A DNA stretch of 64,000 bases from Rhyacophila brunnea (GCA_022495005.1 JAGYXB010000615.1:62001-126000), one strand, 5' to 3'; shown: positions 48,501-54,225, counted from the stretch's first letter. Numbers and translations: made by a program. The notes: generated from the letters alone by a model not told the origin.

Positions 48501-49641
48501 AATAGCGAATTGCACGAAAGTCAAGGGCCGCCTGTAATATTAAAATAGCAAAATTACTAAAACATTATTTAAAAACACTGGTACTCTAAAAAAACATGCC
48601 ATGGAATATTTGTCCCATCACGAAAATAATGATAGGATATCATAATAACTTTGAATTTGTTGGGTGGAAAATCATGATCAAAAAGAATCATTAACCTTTA
48701 TACTGCCGGTAGGTATATGTATGGCGGTACCATGCACGCTGCGAATTTTATTGCAAAAATAAAAAAATATAATCAATTTACGTTTAAAGTGGTAAAAATG
48801 AATTCTGTTTCAATTCTGTGTATGTGACAACATTTCCAATATATGTCGTGTGTTCAACATATTTGTATGTTTAAAATAATTGATTTACTCCCTCCCCCCG
48901 ATTTACCACGTTTCCCGTTTAAAGCGGGATGTCCAAAGACGGAATTTTTGTATGAGCGGCATTCTGTTCACTGAAAAGTTCGCGTCTTAAGACGTCATTG
49001 GCAGCCATCCGGTTAACTAAGCTGGGATTGTTAGTTTACAGTTTTAACACGTAGACAAGAAATTCTTGTTCGTTTATTTTTATCATATTCACCGTAACTG
49101 GTCTCCCAAACCATTAAATTTATATAGTCAAATATTGTTTTCCCAGTATATTAGTATATTATGTACTTACGTGTATTATTACTATTTTTTTCAGGATGAA
49201 GCATTCGAAGACGGAAGCATGAATGGTGTCGTATTTCCATCGGGATGTTACGCCGGTGCACTACGCAAACGTCTCTTCAAAGAACATCTCGGACTAATCG
49301 ACAGAAAAGATCTTCAGCGTCAGGTTAATCTGAAGGATCCGATCGACGATACATTCTACAGGGACATATGGGTGGCGACATCCAAGAGAAATACAGAAAT
49401 CTACGAGAAGGTCTTCCACTGTCTGCCGACGGACTCCGTGTCATCTTTTGCTGATTTGAAAAAATATCAAGAAGAAAATAGAGACTCCATGTGGGTAAAT
49501 GATGCCGCGCAGGCCAATCACCTCATCAGCACCATCAAAGGGCATCTTGTCGATTTCCCGCTGGAATTCTTGGTCAACGAAGTGTTGACTCCGTCTAATA
49601 GGTCTATGGAGGGAATGATGCCAACTTCATTGTGGACATAA
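12374..49641 (+). CDS. Pld: Phospholipase D (PLD1/2-type, PX-PH-HKD), 18 coding exons
   Basis: This enzyme hydrolyses phosphatidylcholine to phosphatidic acid and choline at cell membranes and takes part in vesicle traffic and signalling. Joining 18 exons gives 3654 nt, or 1217 residues plus stop, close to other animal PLDs (about 1000-1300). Order: a Ser/Pro-rich N-terminus; a PX domain at about residues 90-255; a PH domain at about 260-395; HKD1 at H521, K523, D528, followed by FVGGIDL; a variable loop at about 550-770; the IYIENQFFI motif in exon 15; HKD2 at H1033, K1035, D1040, followed by [17 protein letters not shown]; and a C-terminus ending LWT, the end needed for activity in this family. 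All introns are GT-AG and phase-consistent, and no stop interrupts the frame. The ATG at 12374 is the first in-frame Met after a splice acceptor at 12362, so the 5' UTR is probably split. Introns total over 33 kb and are mostly repeats. Function is inferred from the family; the motifs are directly visible. Confidence 0.96.
12687..12906. mobile_element. MITE related to 51206-51876
   Basis: Ends AAGAAGTCATTAACTAACA and inverted AATGACTTCTTGCATT match the termini of the larger element at 51206-51876, which holds a transposase fragment. This is a short internal-deletion relative in PLD intron 1. Confidence 0.7.
13032..13188. mobile_element. 157-bp TIR element (MITE)
   Basis: TAGTCCAGACCAAGAATATC at the left and GATGTATCTTTGTCTGGACT at the right pair with few mismatches. 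It lies in PLD intron 1. Confidence 0.7.
13257..13340. repeat. Small foldback
   Basis: ACTATGACTTGAGGTACGGC pairs with GCCGCACCTCAAATTATGGT, separated by a loop of about 25 bp. It is too short to classify. Confidence 0.5.
13961..14521. mobile_element. Long-TIR MITE, family M1, copy A (561 bp)
   Basis: Ends CAGTAGCGAAGGGTGGAG and inverted CTCCACCCTTCGCCACTG. Imperfect pairing extends about 150 bp inward, including AGATGGTGTTGGTTA and CAATTAAACCCTGCG. This copy has no SINE and so shows the uninserted arrangement. The target duplication is unclear. Confidence 0.85.
15028..15413. mobile_element. TIR element with ACACGTGCATGGATTT ends
   Basis: ACACGTGCATGGATTTACTG near the left end is inverted at the right as AATCCATGCACGTGTACAGG. 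A terminal fragment of the same family is at 4308-4395. The core contains TCATGCGCCTGCGCAGTAG. It ends about 350 bp upstream of PLD exon 2. Confidence 0.7.
15765..15918 (+). CDS. Pld: PLD coding exon 2 (pre-PX)
   Basis: Residues 68-118, including [19 protein letters not shown], the segment leading into the PX domain. The acceptor is TTTCAG, and the donor is TT|GTAAGT, which leaves phase 2. The frame joins exon 1 without a stop. Confidence 0.93.
16308..17003 (+). mobile_element. Tigger/pogo deletion derivative, copy 1
   Basis: TIRs CAGTACACTCTCAGTAATCC and GGATTACTGAGAGAGTCCTG with TA on both sides. Inside, the + strand encodes [20 protein letters not shown] then [13 protein letters not shown] and [12 protein letters not shown], a slice of the CENP-B/pogo DDE_1 transposase around its first catalytic Asp. 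Unlike the three other copies it contains a 137-bp tandem duplication (units starting at 16471 and 16608), which breaks the frame. Confidence 0.92.
17267..17952. mobile_element. M1 MITE, copy B, carrying a SINE
   Basis: Left end CAGTGATGGAGGGTGGAA, right end CCTCCACTCTTCGCCACTG. The arms match copy A (AGATGTAGTTGGTTAG, TGACAAAATTTAGTGTGCAC). A SINE sits near the right arm at 17657-17909. Confidence 0.85.
17657..17909 (+). mobile_element. tRNA-derived SINE-A, copy in M1 MITE B
   Basis: Perfect 10-bp duplications TTTATGCTAC (17647-17656 and 17910-17919) flank 253 bp. The head has a tRNA-like A box (ATGGCCGAGCAGCTT) and B box (GGTTTGAATCC); the tail carries CCTGTTAGGATCGGACATGG. No poly(A). Confidence 0.92.
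18356..18616 (+). CDS. Pld: PLD coding exon 3 (PX domain, first half)
   Basis: Residues 119-205. [20 protein letters not shown] is the typical PX core of PLD1/2, followed by a basic stretch ([16 protein letters not shown]). Acceptor TTTTAG, donor CAAG|GTAATA, phase 2. Confidence 0.96.
18701..18905 (+). mobile_element. Degenerate SINE-A copy
   Basis: Aligns with the other SINE-A copies: a CTTAGCCGCTGTGGTT head, GTCATGGGTCTCAAATC near the B box, and the shared CCTAATAGGTTGAGCAAGTG. It is old and eroded, about 85 bp after PLD exon 3. Confidence 0.7.
19140..19740. other. GC-rich, CpG-containing island in PLD intron 3
   Basis: Markedly richer in G+C and CpG than its surroundings (AGCGGCGCCGATCAC, CGCGCCCCTTTCGC, AAGGCGCGCGTGGCG), with a TGACGTCA at 19544-19551. 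It has no ORF and no TIRs. It may be an internal promoter, or old repeat DNA of different composition. Confidence 0.4.
20623..20898. mobile_element. Small hAT-like MITE (276 bp)
   Basis: Flanked by TTTGTATC on both sides (20615-20622 and 20899-20906). The ends TAGGTATTGCAATACCG and TATTTGATATCCTTA are only loosely inverted, and many GGTATT/AATACC motifs recur inside. Confidence 0.6.
21111..21793. mobile_element. Non-autonomous hAT element (683 bp)
   Basis: Perfect 8-bp duplication CCTTATAT (21103-21110, 21794-21801). Ends CAGGATTGGCGAACC and GGTTCGCCATCCCTG are the familiar hAT CAGRGNTGGCGAACC type. No transposase remains. It ends 69 bp before PLD exon 4, within the intron. Confidence 0.93.
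21863..21983 (+). CDS. Pld: PLD coding exon 4 (PX domain, second half)
   Basis: Residues 206-246, [20 protein letters not shown] then [11 protein letters not shown]. The LPKR...LE.YL pattern is the PX lipid-binding helix region. Acceptor TTTTAG, donor TTG|GTGAGT, phase 0. Confidence 0.95.
22572..23748 (+). mobile_element. Non-autonomous Helitron
   Basis: Starts TCTAATATATAAAAATTAAT after an A, and ends CTAG before a T, the A/T insertion rule of Helitrons. The 3' end has the expected hairpin: GAAGTGACCCTG pairs with CCGGGTACTTC, 4 bp before the CTAG. The interior is a minisatellite (22784-23465) and a (CTGT)n run near 22725. Confidence 0.88.
22784..23465. repeat. Minisatellite inside the Helitron
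   Basis: About six units of 118-131 bp. Each carries CATTCATCCGATTGCGATGA, GTCAGTTGTTGT and GCAAAGGTTTCTGAATTAG followed by a (CTT)n run. Conserved starts lie at about 22784, 22902, 23033, 23153, 23274 and 23397. Open frames across it are repeat artefacts. Confidence 0.9.
24241..24875 (+). mobile_element. Second Tigger/pogo family, N-terminal domain remnant
   Basis: Ends CAGGCGGTTCTTGACTTTCG and the inverted GTACGAAAGTCGAGAACCAC, with flanking TA. The interior encodes [17 protein letters not shown] then [14 protein letters not shown], the second DNA-binding helix region (CENP-B/Tc5 HTH) of pogo transposases, and an upstream helix region [15 protein letters not shown]. The catalytic DDE part is gone. 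Its MITE relative is at 48249-48534. Confidence 0.85.
25141..25292 (+). CDS. Pld: PLD coding exon 5 (PX-PH junction)
   Basis: Residues 247-296, [20 protein letters not shown] then EGMVLKRAG. The LEVS.LSF and GPKGKEG motifs are diagnostic of PLD1/2. Acceptor TTACAG, donor CATAG|GTACCT. The intron that follows is the longest, at 7.8 kb. Confidence 0.95.
25750..25850. repeat. GC-rich two-unit tandem inside M1 copy C
   Basis: Two imperfect units of about 50 bp, each built as TTGCGCCTCGCA, then GGGGCTYTGCCCCCC, then GGGCCCCT. Each unit is itself a near-palindrome (GGGGC...GCCCC). The composition is far from the local background, so this is an insertion. Confidence 0.8.
26411..26657 (+). mobile_element. 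tRNA-derived SINE-A in M1 copy C
   Basis: The best-preserved head of the family: A box TGGCCGCGTGG and B box GGTTCGAATCC, then CTGGCAAGTACACAT and the tail CCTATTAGGATCGGACATGG. It sits between TATATA-like flanks, at nearly the same place in the MITE as the copy at 17657. Confidence 0.9.
27020..28260. other. Non-coding intronic DNA
   Basis: AT-rich part of PLD intron 5, with no ORF, TIR or repeat relationship recognised. Confidence 0.5.
28275..28825 (-). pseudogene. 3' part of a LINE ORF2 (endonuclease-reverse transcriptase type)
   Basis: The minus strand reads [73 protein letters not shown] and [15 protein letters not shown]. This is the standard C-terminal region of RTE-like insect LINEs, followed by a (GAA)n tail near 28280. 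The RT core is missing, so it is 5'-truncated. Confidence 0.88.
28790..28990. repeat. Three-unit tandem repeat, period about 75 bp
   Basis: TATCCAATTA recurs at 28803, 28879 and 28953 in the shared frame CAGTC.GC.(A)GTATCCAATTAT...CAATAAA. It directly abuts the 5' truncation of the LINE fragment, on its upstream side. Confidence 0.75.
29246..30050. mobile_element. Probable Tigger-like remnant
   Basis: CAGTAGACTCCCGATTATCC preceded by TA is a typical pogo/Tigger end. GGATAATCCGCACTGC at about 30035 could be a decayed other end. No transposase could be read between them. Confidence 0.5.
30083..30788. repeat. Dispersed repeat R1, copy 2 (with nested MITE)
   Basis: Collinear with 3473-3910 (GACTAGCTAGACATTT, GCGTTACTATGGAAATCAAT, CTTTTTATCTTGTAA) but interrupted by the MITE at 30485-30691. 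Confidence 0.82.
30485..30691. mobile_element. 207-bp hAT-like MITE with a CCTAACC core
   Basis: Perfect 8-bp duplication AAAAGTTT (30477-30484, 30692-30699). Ends GGTACTGTTCGGTTATACGG and the inverted copy. Pairing runs about 75 bp inward, leaving a core of CCTAACC/CCAAACC repeats. Copy 1 of repeat R1 serves as the empty site. Confidence 0.92.
31404..31811. mobile_element. TIR element with AATGTCAAGGGAGCC arms
   Basis: TCGTCGCCGTAAATGTCAAG then GGAGCCAGTCCACAAA at the left is inverted at the right as TTTGTGGCTTGGCTCCCTTG then ACATCTACGCCGACGA. The TIRs are about 42 bp with few mismatches. No ORF. Superfamily undecided. Confidence 0.75.
32155..32605. repeat. Dispersed repeat R2, copy 2 (inverted to copy 1)
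   Basis: CCGTTTTGGTCCGTTCAGTT and ACGGCGATGTATATTTACAT match the reverse complement of 2402-3040. It lies in PLD intron 5, about 530 bp before exon 6. Confidence 0.78.
33131..33262 (+). CDS. Pld: PLD coding exon 6 (PH domain)
   Basis: Residues 297-340. [20 protein letters not shown] is a PH-domain beta-strand signature matching the PLD PH region. The Cys-rich start ([10 protein letters not shown]) is unusual. Acceptor TTTCAG, donor CAGGG|GTAATG. The phase fits exon 5 directly, so no missing exon is required. Confidence 0.93.
33371..33519 (+). CDS. Pld: PLD coding exon 7 (PH domain, C-terminal helix)
   Basis: Residues 341-390, [20 protein letters not shown] to [12 protein letters not shown]. 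The Trp-containing helix closes the PH domain. It lies only 108 bp after exon 6. Donor ACAA|GTAAGT, phase 1. Confidence 0.93.
33800..34396 (-). mobile_element. Tigger/pogo deletion derivative, copy 2
   Basis: TIRs CAGTACTCTCTCAGTAAACC and GGATTACTGAGAGTGTACTG, TA on each side, 597 bp. The minus strand keeps the same transposase slice as the other copies (...[20 protein letters not shown]...). In PLD intron 7. Confidence 0.92.
35071..35303 (+). CDS. Pld: PLD coding exon 8 (start of catalytic region)
   Basis: Residues 391-468. [19 protein letters not shown] is near-invariant in eukaryotic PLDs. Acceptor TTTTAG at 35070, donor GCG|GTAATT, phase 0. Confidence 0.97.
35458..35562 (+). CDS. Pld: PLD coding exon 9
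   Basis: Residues 469-503, [20 protein letters not shown], the conserved strand and helix between the first catalytic block and HKD1. Acceptor TTCACAG, donor AAA|GTAAGT. Confidence 0.96.
35825..36210. repeat. Dispersed repeat R3, copy 1
   Basis: Matches the reverse complement of 56376-56770 along nearly its full length (AAGGCTATACCTCAGCTGAG, GATCGTGACTAGG, ATTGACATGTTTTCTTTTTC). It lies in PLD intron 9. Confidence 0.8.
36428..36567 (+). CDS. Pld: PLD coding exon 10 (HKD motif 1)
   Basis: Residues 504-549. [20 protein letters not shown] contains the first catalytic HxKxxxxD (H521, K523, D528). It continues [10 protein letters not shown], the standard context. Donor CATAG|GTTAGT. Confidence 0.97.
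36662..37218 (-). mobile_element. Tigger/pogo deletion derivative, copy 3
   Basis: TIRs CAGTACTTTCTCACTAACCC and TACTGAGAATGTACTG flanked by TA, 557 bp. The minus strand encodes [20 protein letters not shown], then [37 protein letters not shown]. It fills most of the 720-bp PLD intron 10. Confidence 0.92.
37288..37494 (+). CDS. Pld: PLD coding exon 11 (start of the variable loop)
   Basis: Residues 550-618. After RLTDLGKPS the sequence becomes Lys/Ser-rich and then acidic ([10 protein letters not shown]), matching the poorly conserved loop of PLD1. Acceptor TTTCAG lies only 69 bp downstream of a Tigger-derived insertion. Confidence 0.92.
37808..38046 (+). mobile_element. tRNA-derived SINE-A copy
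   Basis: A box GTGGCCGCGCGG, B box GGGTTTGAATCC, body TGGACCTAATAGGTTGAGCA, tail CCTATTAGGATCGGACATGG. Flanking duplication not clear. In PLD intron 11. Confidence 0.88.
38050..39745. other. Non-coding remainder of PLD intron 11
   Basis: No ORF with family similarity and no TIR pair was found. Near 38600-38660 there is a CpG-containing patch with TATCACGTGATGTCACAG (an E-box next to a half CRE), of unknown meaning. Confidence 0.4.
39746..40284 (+). CDS. Pld: PLD coding exon 12 (loop and return to the core)
   Basis: Residues 619-798, the largest coding exon after the N-terminal region. The first part is low-conservation, with a charged stretch [15 protein letters not shown]. The end, [19 protein letters not shown], is a conserved PLD motif. 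Acceptor TTTTAG, donor GATG|GTGAGT. Confidence 0.94.
40502..40578 (+). mobile_element. SINE-B head (tRNA-derived), interrupted
   Basis: TCGTAGTCCAGCGTGTAAGA, CATCCAGGGCCTCTGG, then B box GATTCGATTTCC and GGTGAGGTCACA. It shares this order with 59452-59520. Its continuation is cut by the MITE at 40583. Confidence 0.7.
40583..40963. mobile_element. 381-bp MITE ending CGTCGGTGTTT, ATAT flanks
   Basis: CGTCGGTGTTTCGTAAAAAG then GGCGAAT at the left is inverted at the right (ATTCGCCC, TTTTTACAAAACACCGACG). ATAT at 40579-40582 and 40964-40967. It is inserted in a SINE-B whose uninterrupted relative (59506-59520) reads CACAATATAAC, containing one ATAT. Confidence 0.85.
41240..41372 (+). CDS. Pld: PLD coding exon 13
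   Basis: Residues 799-842, with [20 protein letters not shown] and [19 protein letters not shown] and ARHFIQRWN are hallmark motifs of eukaryotic PLD. Donor AC|GTATGT. Confidence 0.97.
41397..41651. mobile_element. 255-bp MITE ending CGTCNCTGTTCTGGCAGAA, ATAT flanks
   Basis: CGTCTCTGTTCTGGCAGAAC at the left is inverted at the right (GTCTTCTGCCAGAACAGTGA then CG), with ATAT on both sides. It begins 24 bp after the PLD exon 13 donor. Confidence 0.82.
41814..41913 (+). CDS. Pld: PLD coding exon 14
   Basis: Residues 843-876, [20 protein letters not shown], the YP.LLPK segment of the family. Acceptor TTTTAG, donor CAG|GTATGT, phase 0. Confidence 0.95.
41972..42591 (-). mobile_element. Tigger/pogo deletion derivative, copy 4
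   Basis: TIRs CAGTACTCTCTCAGTAATCC and GGATTACTGAGAGTGTACTG with TA on both sides, 620 bp. The minus-strand ORF 42202-42480 reads [60 protein letters not shown], the most readable of the four transposase slices. It starts 58 bp after the exon 14 donor. Confidence 0.94.
43116..43952. mobile_element. 837-bp TIR element, GAGG...CCTC ends
   Basis: GAGGGTACTATTTCCAAACC then GGCTCATTCC is inverted at the right as GGAATGAACCAGGTTTGG then AAATAGAAGCCTC. GATT flanks both sides (43112-43115, 43953-43956), a possible 4-bp TSD. GGAATGAGCCA-like motifs recur internally. Small ORFs inside have no family. Confidence 0.75.
44502..44672 (+). CDS. Pld: PLD coding exon 15 (IYIENQFFI)
   Basis: Residues 877-933. 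[11 protein letters not shown] is followed by ESIHEAY-like [13 protein letters not shown] and [11 protein letters not shown], a conserved block of all PLDs. The exon holds no long ATG-initiated ORF, so a simple ORF scan misses it. Confidence 0.96.
44730..46365 (+). mobile_element. 5'-truncated LINE (CR1/jockey-like), frameshifted
   Basis: The + strand encodes a reverse transcriptase from [78 protein letters not shown] and [20 protein letters not shown] to the catalytic FADDLKLF (frame change at about 45325) and, after another shift near 45500, the thumb and C-terminus to 46166. The 3' UTR ends AATAAATAAATTGAATTGAA with (TTGAAA)n. Endonuclease and ORF1 are missing. It fills most of PLD intron 15. 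Confidence 0.93.
46694..46860 (+). CDS. Pld: PLD coding exon 16
   Basis: Residues 934-988, [20 protein letters not shown] then [16 protein letters not shown]. The V.PLLP.FE..I motif is typical. Donor CACG|GTAAAC. The reading frame contains no internal Met start upstream, so this exon is also absent from ATG-based ORF lists. Confidence 0.96.
47157..47430 (-). pseudogene. N-terminal fragment of a DNA transposase
   Basis: The minus strand reads [40 protein letters not shown] then AMTG, homologous to 51517-51708 (KVLKSDSRKIISHLISYYEE). This EEEK...RVAA.TG block resembles the N-terminal HTH region of IS630/Tc1-like insect transposases, from memory. It lies in PLD intron 16. Confidence 0.7.
47745..47925 (+). 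mobile_element. LINE ORF2 3' end with (AAT)n tail
   Basis: The + frame gives [20 protein letters not shown] then [19 protein letters not shown], like the C-terminal WLD.VE.DL..LG...W..A segment of RTE/I-type LINEs, followed by TAATAATAATAATAG. It ends about 45 bp before the PLD exon 17 acceptor. Confidence 0.65.
47972..48212 (+). CDS. Pld: PLD coding exon 17 (HKD motif 2)
   Basis: Residues 989-1069. [20 protein letters not shown] is followed by [11 protein letters not shown], the second catalytic HxKxxxxD (H1033, K1035, D1040), then [20 protein letters not shown]. Acceptor TTTCAG, donor CAG|GTAACG. Confidence 0.97.
48249..48534. mobile_element. 286-bp MITE of the second Tigger family
   Basis: CAGGTAGCACGCGACTTTCG and the inverted CGAAAGTCAAGGGCCGCCTG with flanking TA match the ends of 24241-24875. 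It starts 36 bp after the PLD exon 17 donor. Confidence 0.85.
49195..49641 (+). CDS. Pld: PLD coding exon 18 (C-terminus and stop)
   Basis: Residues 1070-1217 and the TAA stop. It contains [40 protein letters not shown] and the terminal MPTSLWT. The last residues match the obligatory C-terminus of mammalian PLDs. Confidence 0.97.
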   Translation, partial: DEAFEDGSMNGVVFPSGCYAGALRKRLFKEHLGLIDRKDLQRQVNLKDPIDDTFYRDIWVATSKRNTEIYEKVFHCLPTDSVSSFADLKKYQEENRDSMWVNDAAQANHLISTIKGHLVDFPLEFLVNEVLTPSNRSMEGMMPTSLWT

Positions 49642-50354
49642 ATACCCTAAACTTCTTTTATGCCTATCTATAACATATTTTATAATTTCAATATAGTGTT
49701 TGTTAGCTTACTTCGTAAACCTTTTATATCCAATGTCCAAATTAAATACAGTTAAATGTCATAAGTTGTAATATTTTAGGTTGAGGTTGCTAGCCTCTTT
49801 GATTGCGTATTTCCATTTACAAGTTTTGTATTATTCTATAATATATTTGTGAAATCCAAGTATGCACCAAAGTTTGAATTTGAAAATCAACGTGGACTTA
49901 AATGGTTTCAAAAGTGAGCTGTCAGTTGTGGTTGTGAAACACTACTAGAGTATAAGGTAACTTTGTTCAAATTTCTTATAATTTTTACCCTTTTAATATA
50001 CAATATTTACAGTTCAAAAAGACATACAAACGTATTAGCTTTCCATTCCAATTCACCAAATGTTCAATTATTATGTATCTACCTATCGATATTGAAGGGT
50101 TTGTTTTTTGCAAAAGTTTGTATTATATACCAGGGGGTTGTGGCATTATAAAGAGCTTTATAACATTGAATATAACAACGCCTAGGCCCTAGAATACGCA
50201 TTCTCGCTGTCACGTTAACTATTTATTATGAAAACAATTTCGGATACTGTTTAAGTTTTATTTTTAATTATAATGATGTGTTTATTGGTTAATATTTATA
50301 TTTCAATTCACTGAATCTGAATGAATCTCAAATTATATTTATTTTACAAACTAT
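49642..50354. other. Probable PLD 3' UTR and flank
   Basis: AT-rich DNA directly after the PLD stop, with no further ORF of note. It is probably 3' UTR for at least part of its length. Confidence 0.4.
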
Positions 50355-50556
50355 CTAAAGTCGCATTGACACGATCCGACTACACTCGGACAGTTTCATA
50401 CTAACTACTCCTATACAAGCTGGCTCGGAAGAATAGAACGCGGTCTGAAAGATCGGATGTCGTTGTCCGAGTGCGCTCGGATTATCGGTTGCCACGATAC
50501 GAGTAGCGTCCGAGTAGGTATCCGAGTGTACTCGGATCGTGTAAAAACGGCTTTAG
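50355..50556. mobile_element. 202-bp foldback MITE
   Basis: CTAAAGTCGCATTGACACGA then TCCGACTACACTCGGA pairs with the right end (TCCGAGTGTACTCGGATCGT then GTAAAAACGGCTTTAG). Further TCCGAGT motifs fill the core. Confidence 0.8.
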
Positions 50557-50580
50557 TGAATGATATTTGGAATATCAAAT

Positions 50581-50586
50581 AATAAA
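50581..50586 (+). terminator. Candidate polyadenylation signal for PLD
   Basis: AATAAA lies 940 bp after the PLD stop. An alternative AATAAA followed by a T-rich stretch is at 52420-52425. I cannot tell from sequence alone which is used; a 3' UTR of 1-3 kb is plausible. Confidence 0.3.
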
Positions 50587-51205
50587 TTTATGGACCCGGT
50601 GTAAAAACACATAAGTCAAAAAAAAATATTTTTCAGTAGAACTATTTTTATCCCTTTACGGCAAGAATAGCACAAACACCAGAACGTCACAAATGAAACA
50701 GAATGAAACCAATGATAGTCATCCAGTATTTATATTCCTATGAATATTTTTTAAATACCTAAAATTCAGATTTGTATGTATTTTTACCCATCTTTATAGA
50801 GGTATATAACTTAAGTGATTAGGTTTGTTTGTAATATAAAATTTTCCAAATTACATTTGACTTGGCTAATGTGCTTATACACAAATGTATAAAATCTTAT
50901 TGGCTTATTGAACCGGTAATAGAGTGAATACAATTTCATGACATGTGGTTTTACACCCCGGCCATACAATCAATGTATTAATTAATAATATATTTCCACA
51001 AGATCAAAGTCAAGCAACAAATCGATAATTTTAAAACTACATTAATTACATGAAAGAAAGAAACATCTTTTTAATGTTTTTTCTGTTGTGACTTTTATGA
51101 ATTTAAAGCAATTTATTAATATTATGTAATACTCATTGTCTTTTTATATTATGTTTTGTTAGTGGTTAAACATTTACTCACTTGACAATTAAAAGATCGT
51201 CACTC

Positions 51206-51876
51206 AGTGCAAGAAGTCATTAACTAACATTTTTTATTTACATACGAGATATTGACTTATTACGTATTTCTATTCAAAAATCAGTCTATGTTTGATACTG
51301 CGATGGAGAATAATGAAAAAAGCACTCAGAATTTAGACACTAGAGACCGAAAAGTTTAATGTGAGGCTTGGCGGCCGCGCTCGTATTGTTTTTGATTTCG
51401 AAGTATTGTGAAAATATCGCCAGGATTGGAAGATATTATTTCCCACTTCCTTAAATAGGTATATATTTTCGCAAATTTCAAATACAATGATATACATTTT
51501 TTCCCAATAACTTGAGTTAAATTTTATATGGCAATTTATATAATATTATCATGGCAACTTTTTCGATAATGTTGTAGAAGGGCCGAATGAGCTTATTTTG
51601 TCGTTTTTCTTCTTCATAGTAGGAGATAAGATGACTTATAATCTTCCTGCTGTCACTTTTCAAAACTTTTGCCATTATTAATACGTCTAAATGACTGATA
51701 CCGCGCACTTATAAGAAACGTCAAATGCTTTCAAGGTGAGGGAAATATATACTGTAACGCGAGAGGAGGGGATTCTAATTCTTCAAGCCACCACACATCA
51801 ACTTAAACTTTTCGCACTCTAAGAACCCATGTTCAACCAAAATGTCACTTAATAACGTCTTGCACTAAGTCGACGA
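51206..51876 (-). mobile_element. DNA transposon remnant with HTH fragment
   Basis: Ends GTGCAAGAAGTCATTAACTA and inverted AATAACGTCTTGCAC. The minus-strand ORF 51517-51708 encodes MAKVLKSDSRKIISHLISYY then EEEKRQNKL, homologous to 47157-47430. The MITE at 12687-12906 has the same termini. Confidence 0.78.
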
Positions 51877-52658
51877 TATTACTATATTATAGTTTTACTG
51901 CCACTTTGGTTTTTAAGATAAGAATGATAGTATTTTATTTGGGACTCGGTTGTCTTACAGAATTATTTATATGTTTGTTGAATGTTTAATTAAATTAACC
52001 AATAATTATGATGTAATTAATTTATATTTAAGATCAAGTAACATCAACAAGTGACAGCGTTCCTTGATAGCGCTGCGTGGTGTCCATATGCTCTACCTAA
52101 GGAGCGACATAGACAAAGAATATTATGAACATCAATGACATAATTATCACATGACAATTGGACCGCATTTATAGATCAAACATGTTTTCGCGATACCGGG
52201 AAAATTAGCTCAAAAATATTTTTGTCTATGTGAATTTTTATTATTTAGAGCATTATGGCAGTTGTCTTTTATAGTTTTTTTTTAATTTTATTGATGTGTC
52301 GCTAGATTCATAGATGGCATCAATTTTAATCTCTGAAAAAGATAATTATTTTAAAAATCAAGTACTTAATATATTATGCGATGCATTGAATAGCTATTAT
52401 AAACAGCACAAGTCCAATTAATAAAGAGGTTTTTTTTATACAATGGTATATTTGATATTGAATTTATTTTAATAATATATGTTTACAATATTCTATTACA
52501 TAATTTTTTTTTAAATACATATTTTAAGTATATTAATTTAGGTTCGGCCAGTTTGGCTACAGATAATAAAATGATCCGATTCTATTCATGATGTGCCTTA
52601 ATACCTTTAAGTGTACATACAATCTTGTCTATGGTCTGTAAGTCGAAGAAATTGTGAC

Positions 52659-52838
52659 TTACAGTCCTACAAACTTATCTAAAGAATGGTCAAAAATGGG
52701 ACTACAAACTATCACATGGACGCCATTTTGAAAACGTCATTAGAATGTCAGATTCTGTCCAGTTGCGAGTCTTTATTGGGTATTTTTCTACAGTGGCTCC
52801 CCCATTCATTATTTAGATAAGTTTGTAGGTCTGTACAT
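52659..52838. mobile_element. 180-bp foldback MITE
   Basis: ACAGTCCTACAAACTTATCT and the inverted AGATAAGTTTGTAGGTCTGT. The core has ACGTCATTAGAATGTCAGAT, and a related core occurs near 57325 (ACGTCATTCGGCTGTCAGAT) in a more decayed copy at about 57240-57390. Confidence 0.75.
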
Positions 52839-53351
52839 AATTTATGCTATTATTCCATGAAGATTTAGTTGAGTAATTCCAGTCACACTCGATATTTCAA
52901 TGAACTATACAATCAATTATATTTAATCCAGTGATAACATACCTTTTCAAGTCATGTTGAAAGAAATTCTATTCGAATTTTTCTAAAAGAATTTTGTTTA
53001 TACATAAAAAAATACTATAACTTTTACATGTTATTAATTTTAATTGTGTTCTGTACTTTGTATCGTACTGTTTTATTTCAATCATGTCATATTTTGTAAA
53101 TAGGAATTCAAAAACAATATTTGGCCATAAAAATTGTCGAAAATATCTAGACTCACAGTGTTTCCCAAACTTGTGATATGAGTTGTATTGATTTATTTGG
53201 CGTACCCTATTTCAGACAACAAAAAAATTAAGGAGGGGTAAAACTATCATAACGCATTTAAAATTTGGATGTAATTTTGAAGTAAGACAACAAAAAAACA
53301 TTCTAACTGCATACCTCTTCAAATCATCTTGCATACCATCTTAGGTACACT

Positions 53352-53939
53352 CAGTGTTGCCAACTATCGTTGACAAGAACATGCCAGACGGGGTACGAAA
53401 ACAGGCTATTTAGTAGGAAAAAACGTTTGATTTTGTGAAAATAAAATTGCAAGTAAATTTACTTATTCTACCAAGAACAAAGTCAATACCTTTCCTTTCG
53501 TGTATCGAAAAAAGTGAAAAAATATCTATACACGTAAAAACTACACATTTTAACAGAAATATTTCAAAATTGACAACAAATTCCTATATTGTGACAGATA
53601 ATCGTCAAATTGACATCACATACCTAAACACACGTTAAATTATATGATACGATTTCACTATAAGGCCATGAATGCTCCTATTGTTTCAACATGTTAAATT
53701 ATGTTGTTTTATTTCTCACGCTACTAAAGTAGGTATCAACCTACCTTCATTTAGTAGGTATCTGTTGCGCATGAAAATAAATAAACTAAATATCTAGCGT
53801 GTTTTCAGCACATTTATAGCTGTTGGAGGCATCACGAAATGCCAATAAAAACGCCACAAGCCAGATGCCTTATTTGCAAGCTATATGCTTATCGAAAAAT
53901 GCTAGATCTGGCAAGAAAAACACTAAATTGGCAATGCTG
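53352..53939. mobile_element. Non-autonomous hAT element (588 bp)
   Basis: Perfect 8-bp duplication GGTACACT (53344-53351, 53940-53947). Ends CAGTGTTGCCAACTA and TTGGCAATGCTG are typical hAT. No transposase. Confidence 0.92.
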
Positions 53940-54225
53940 GGTACACTTACTGTAGTGTGAAAGACTGGTCTAGACAATTTTTTAAATTTTGATAACATCG
54001 TTTTTAATATTCAATGTTACCTGTGATAACGTCTGCCACAAATGTATATAAAAATCAGCACAATGTACCAGTATAATACATACACAATTGTACTTTTATA
54101 TCTTGGAGTATAACTAAATATAATTTGAATTAAAATAATAAAATGTTCTAGGTATCTGTACTTTTTCCATATGATTTTAAAGTTATTCGTGACAATAAAT
54201 GCACTACTTATAATTGTGTCGCTAC

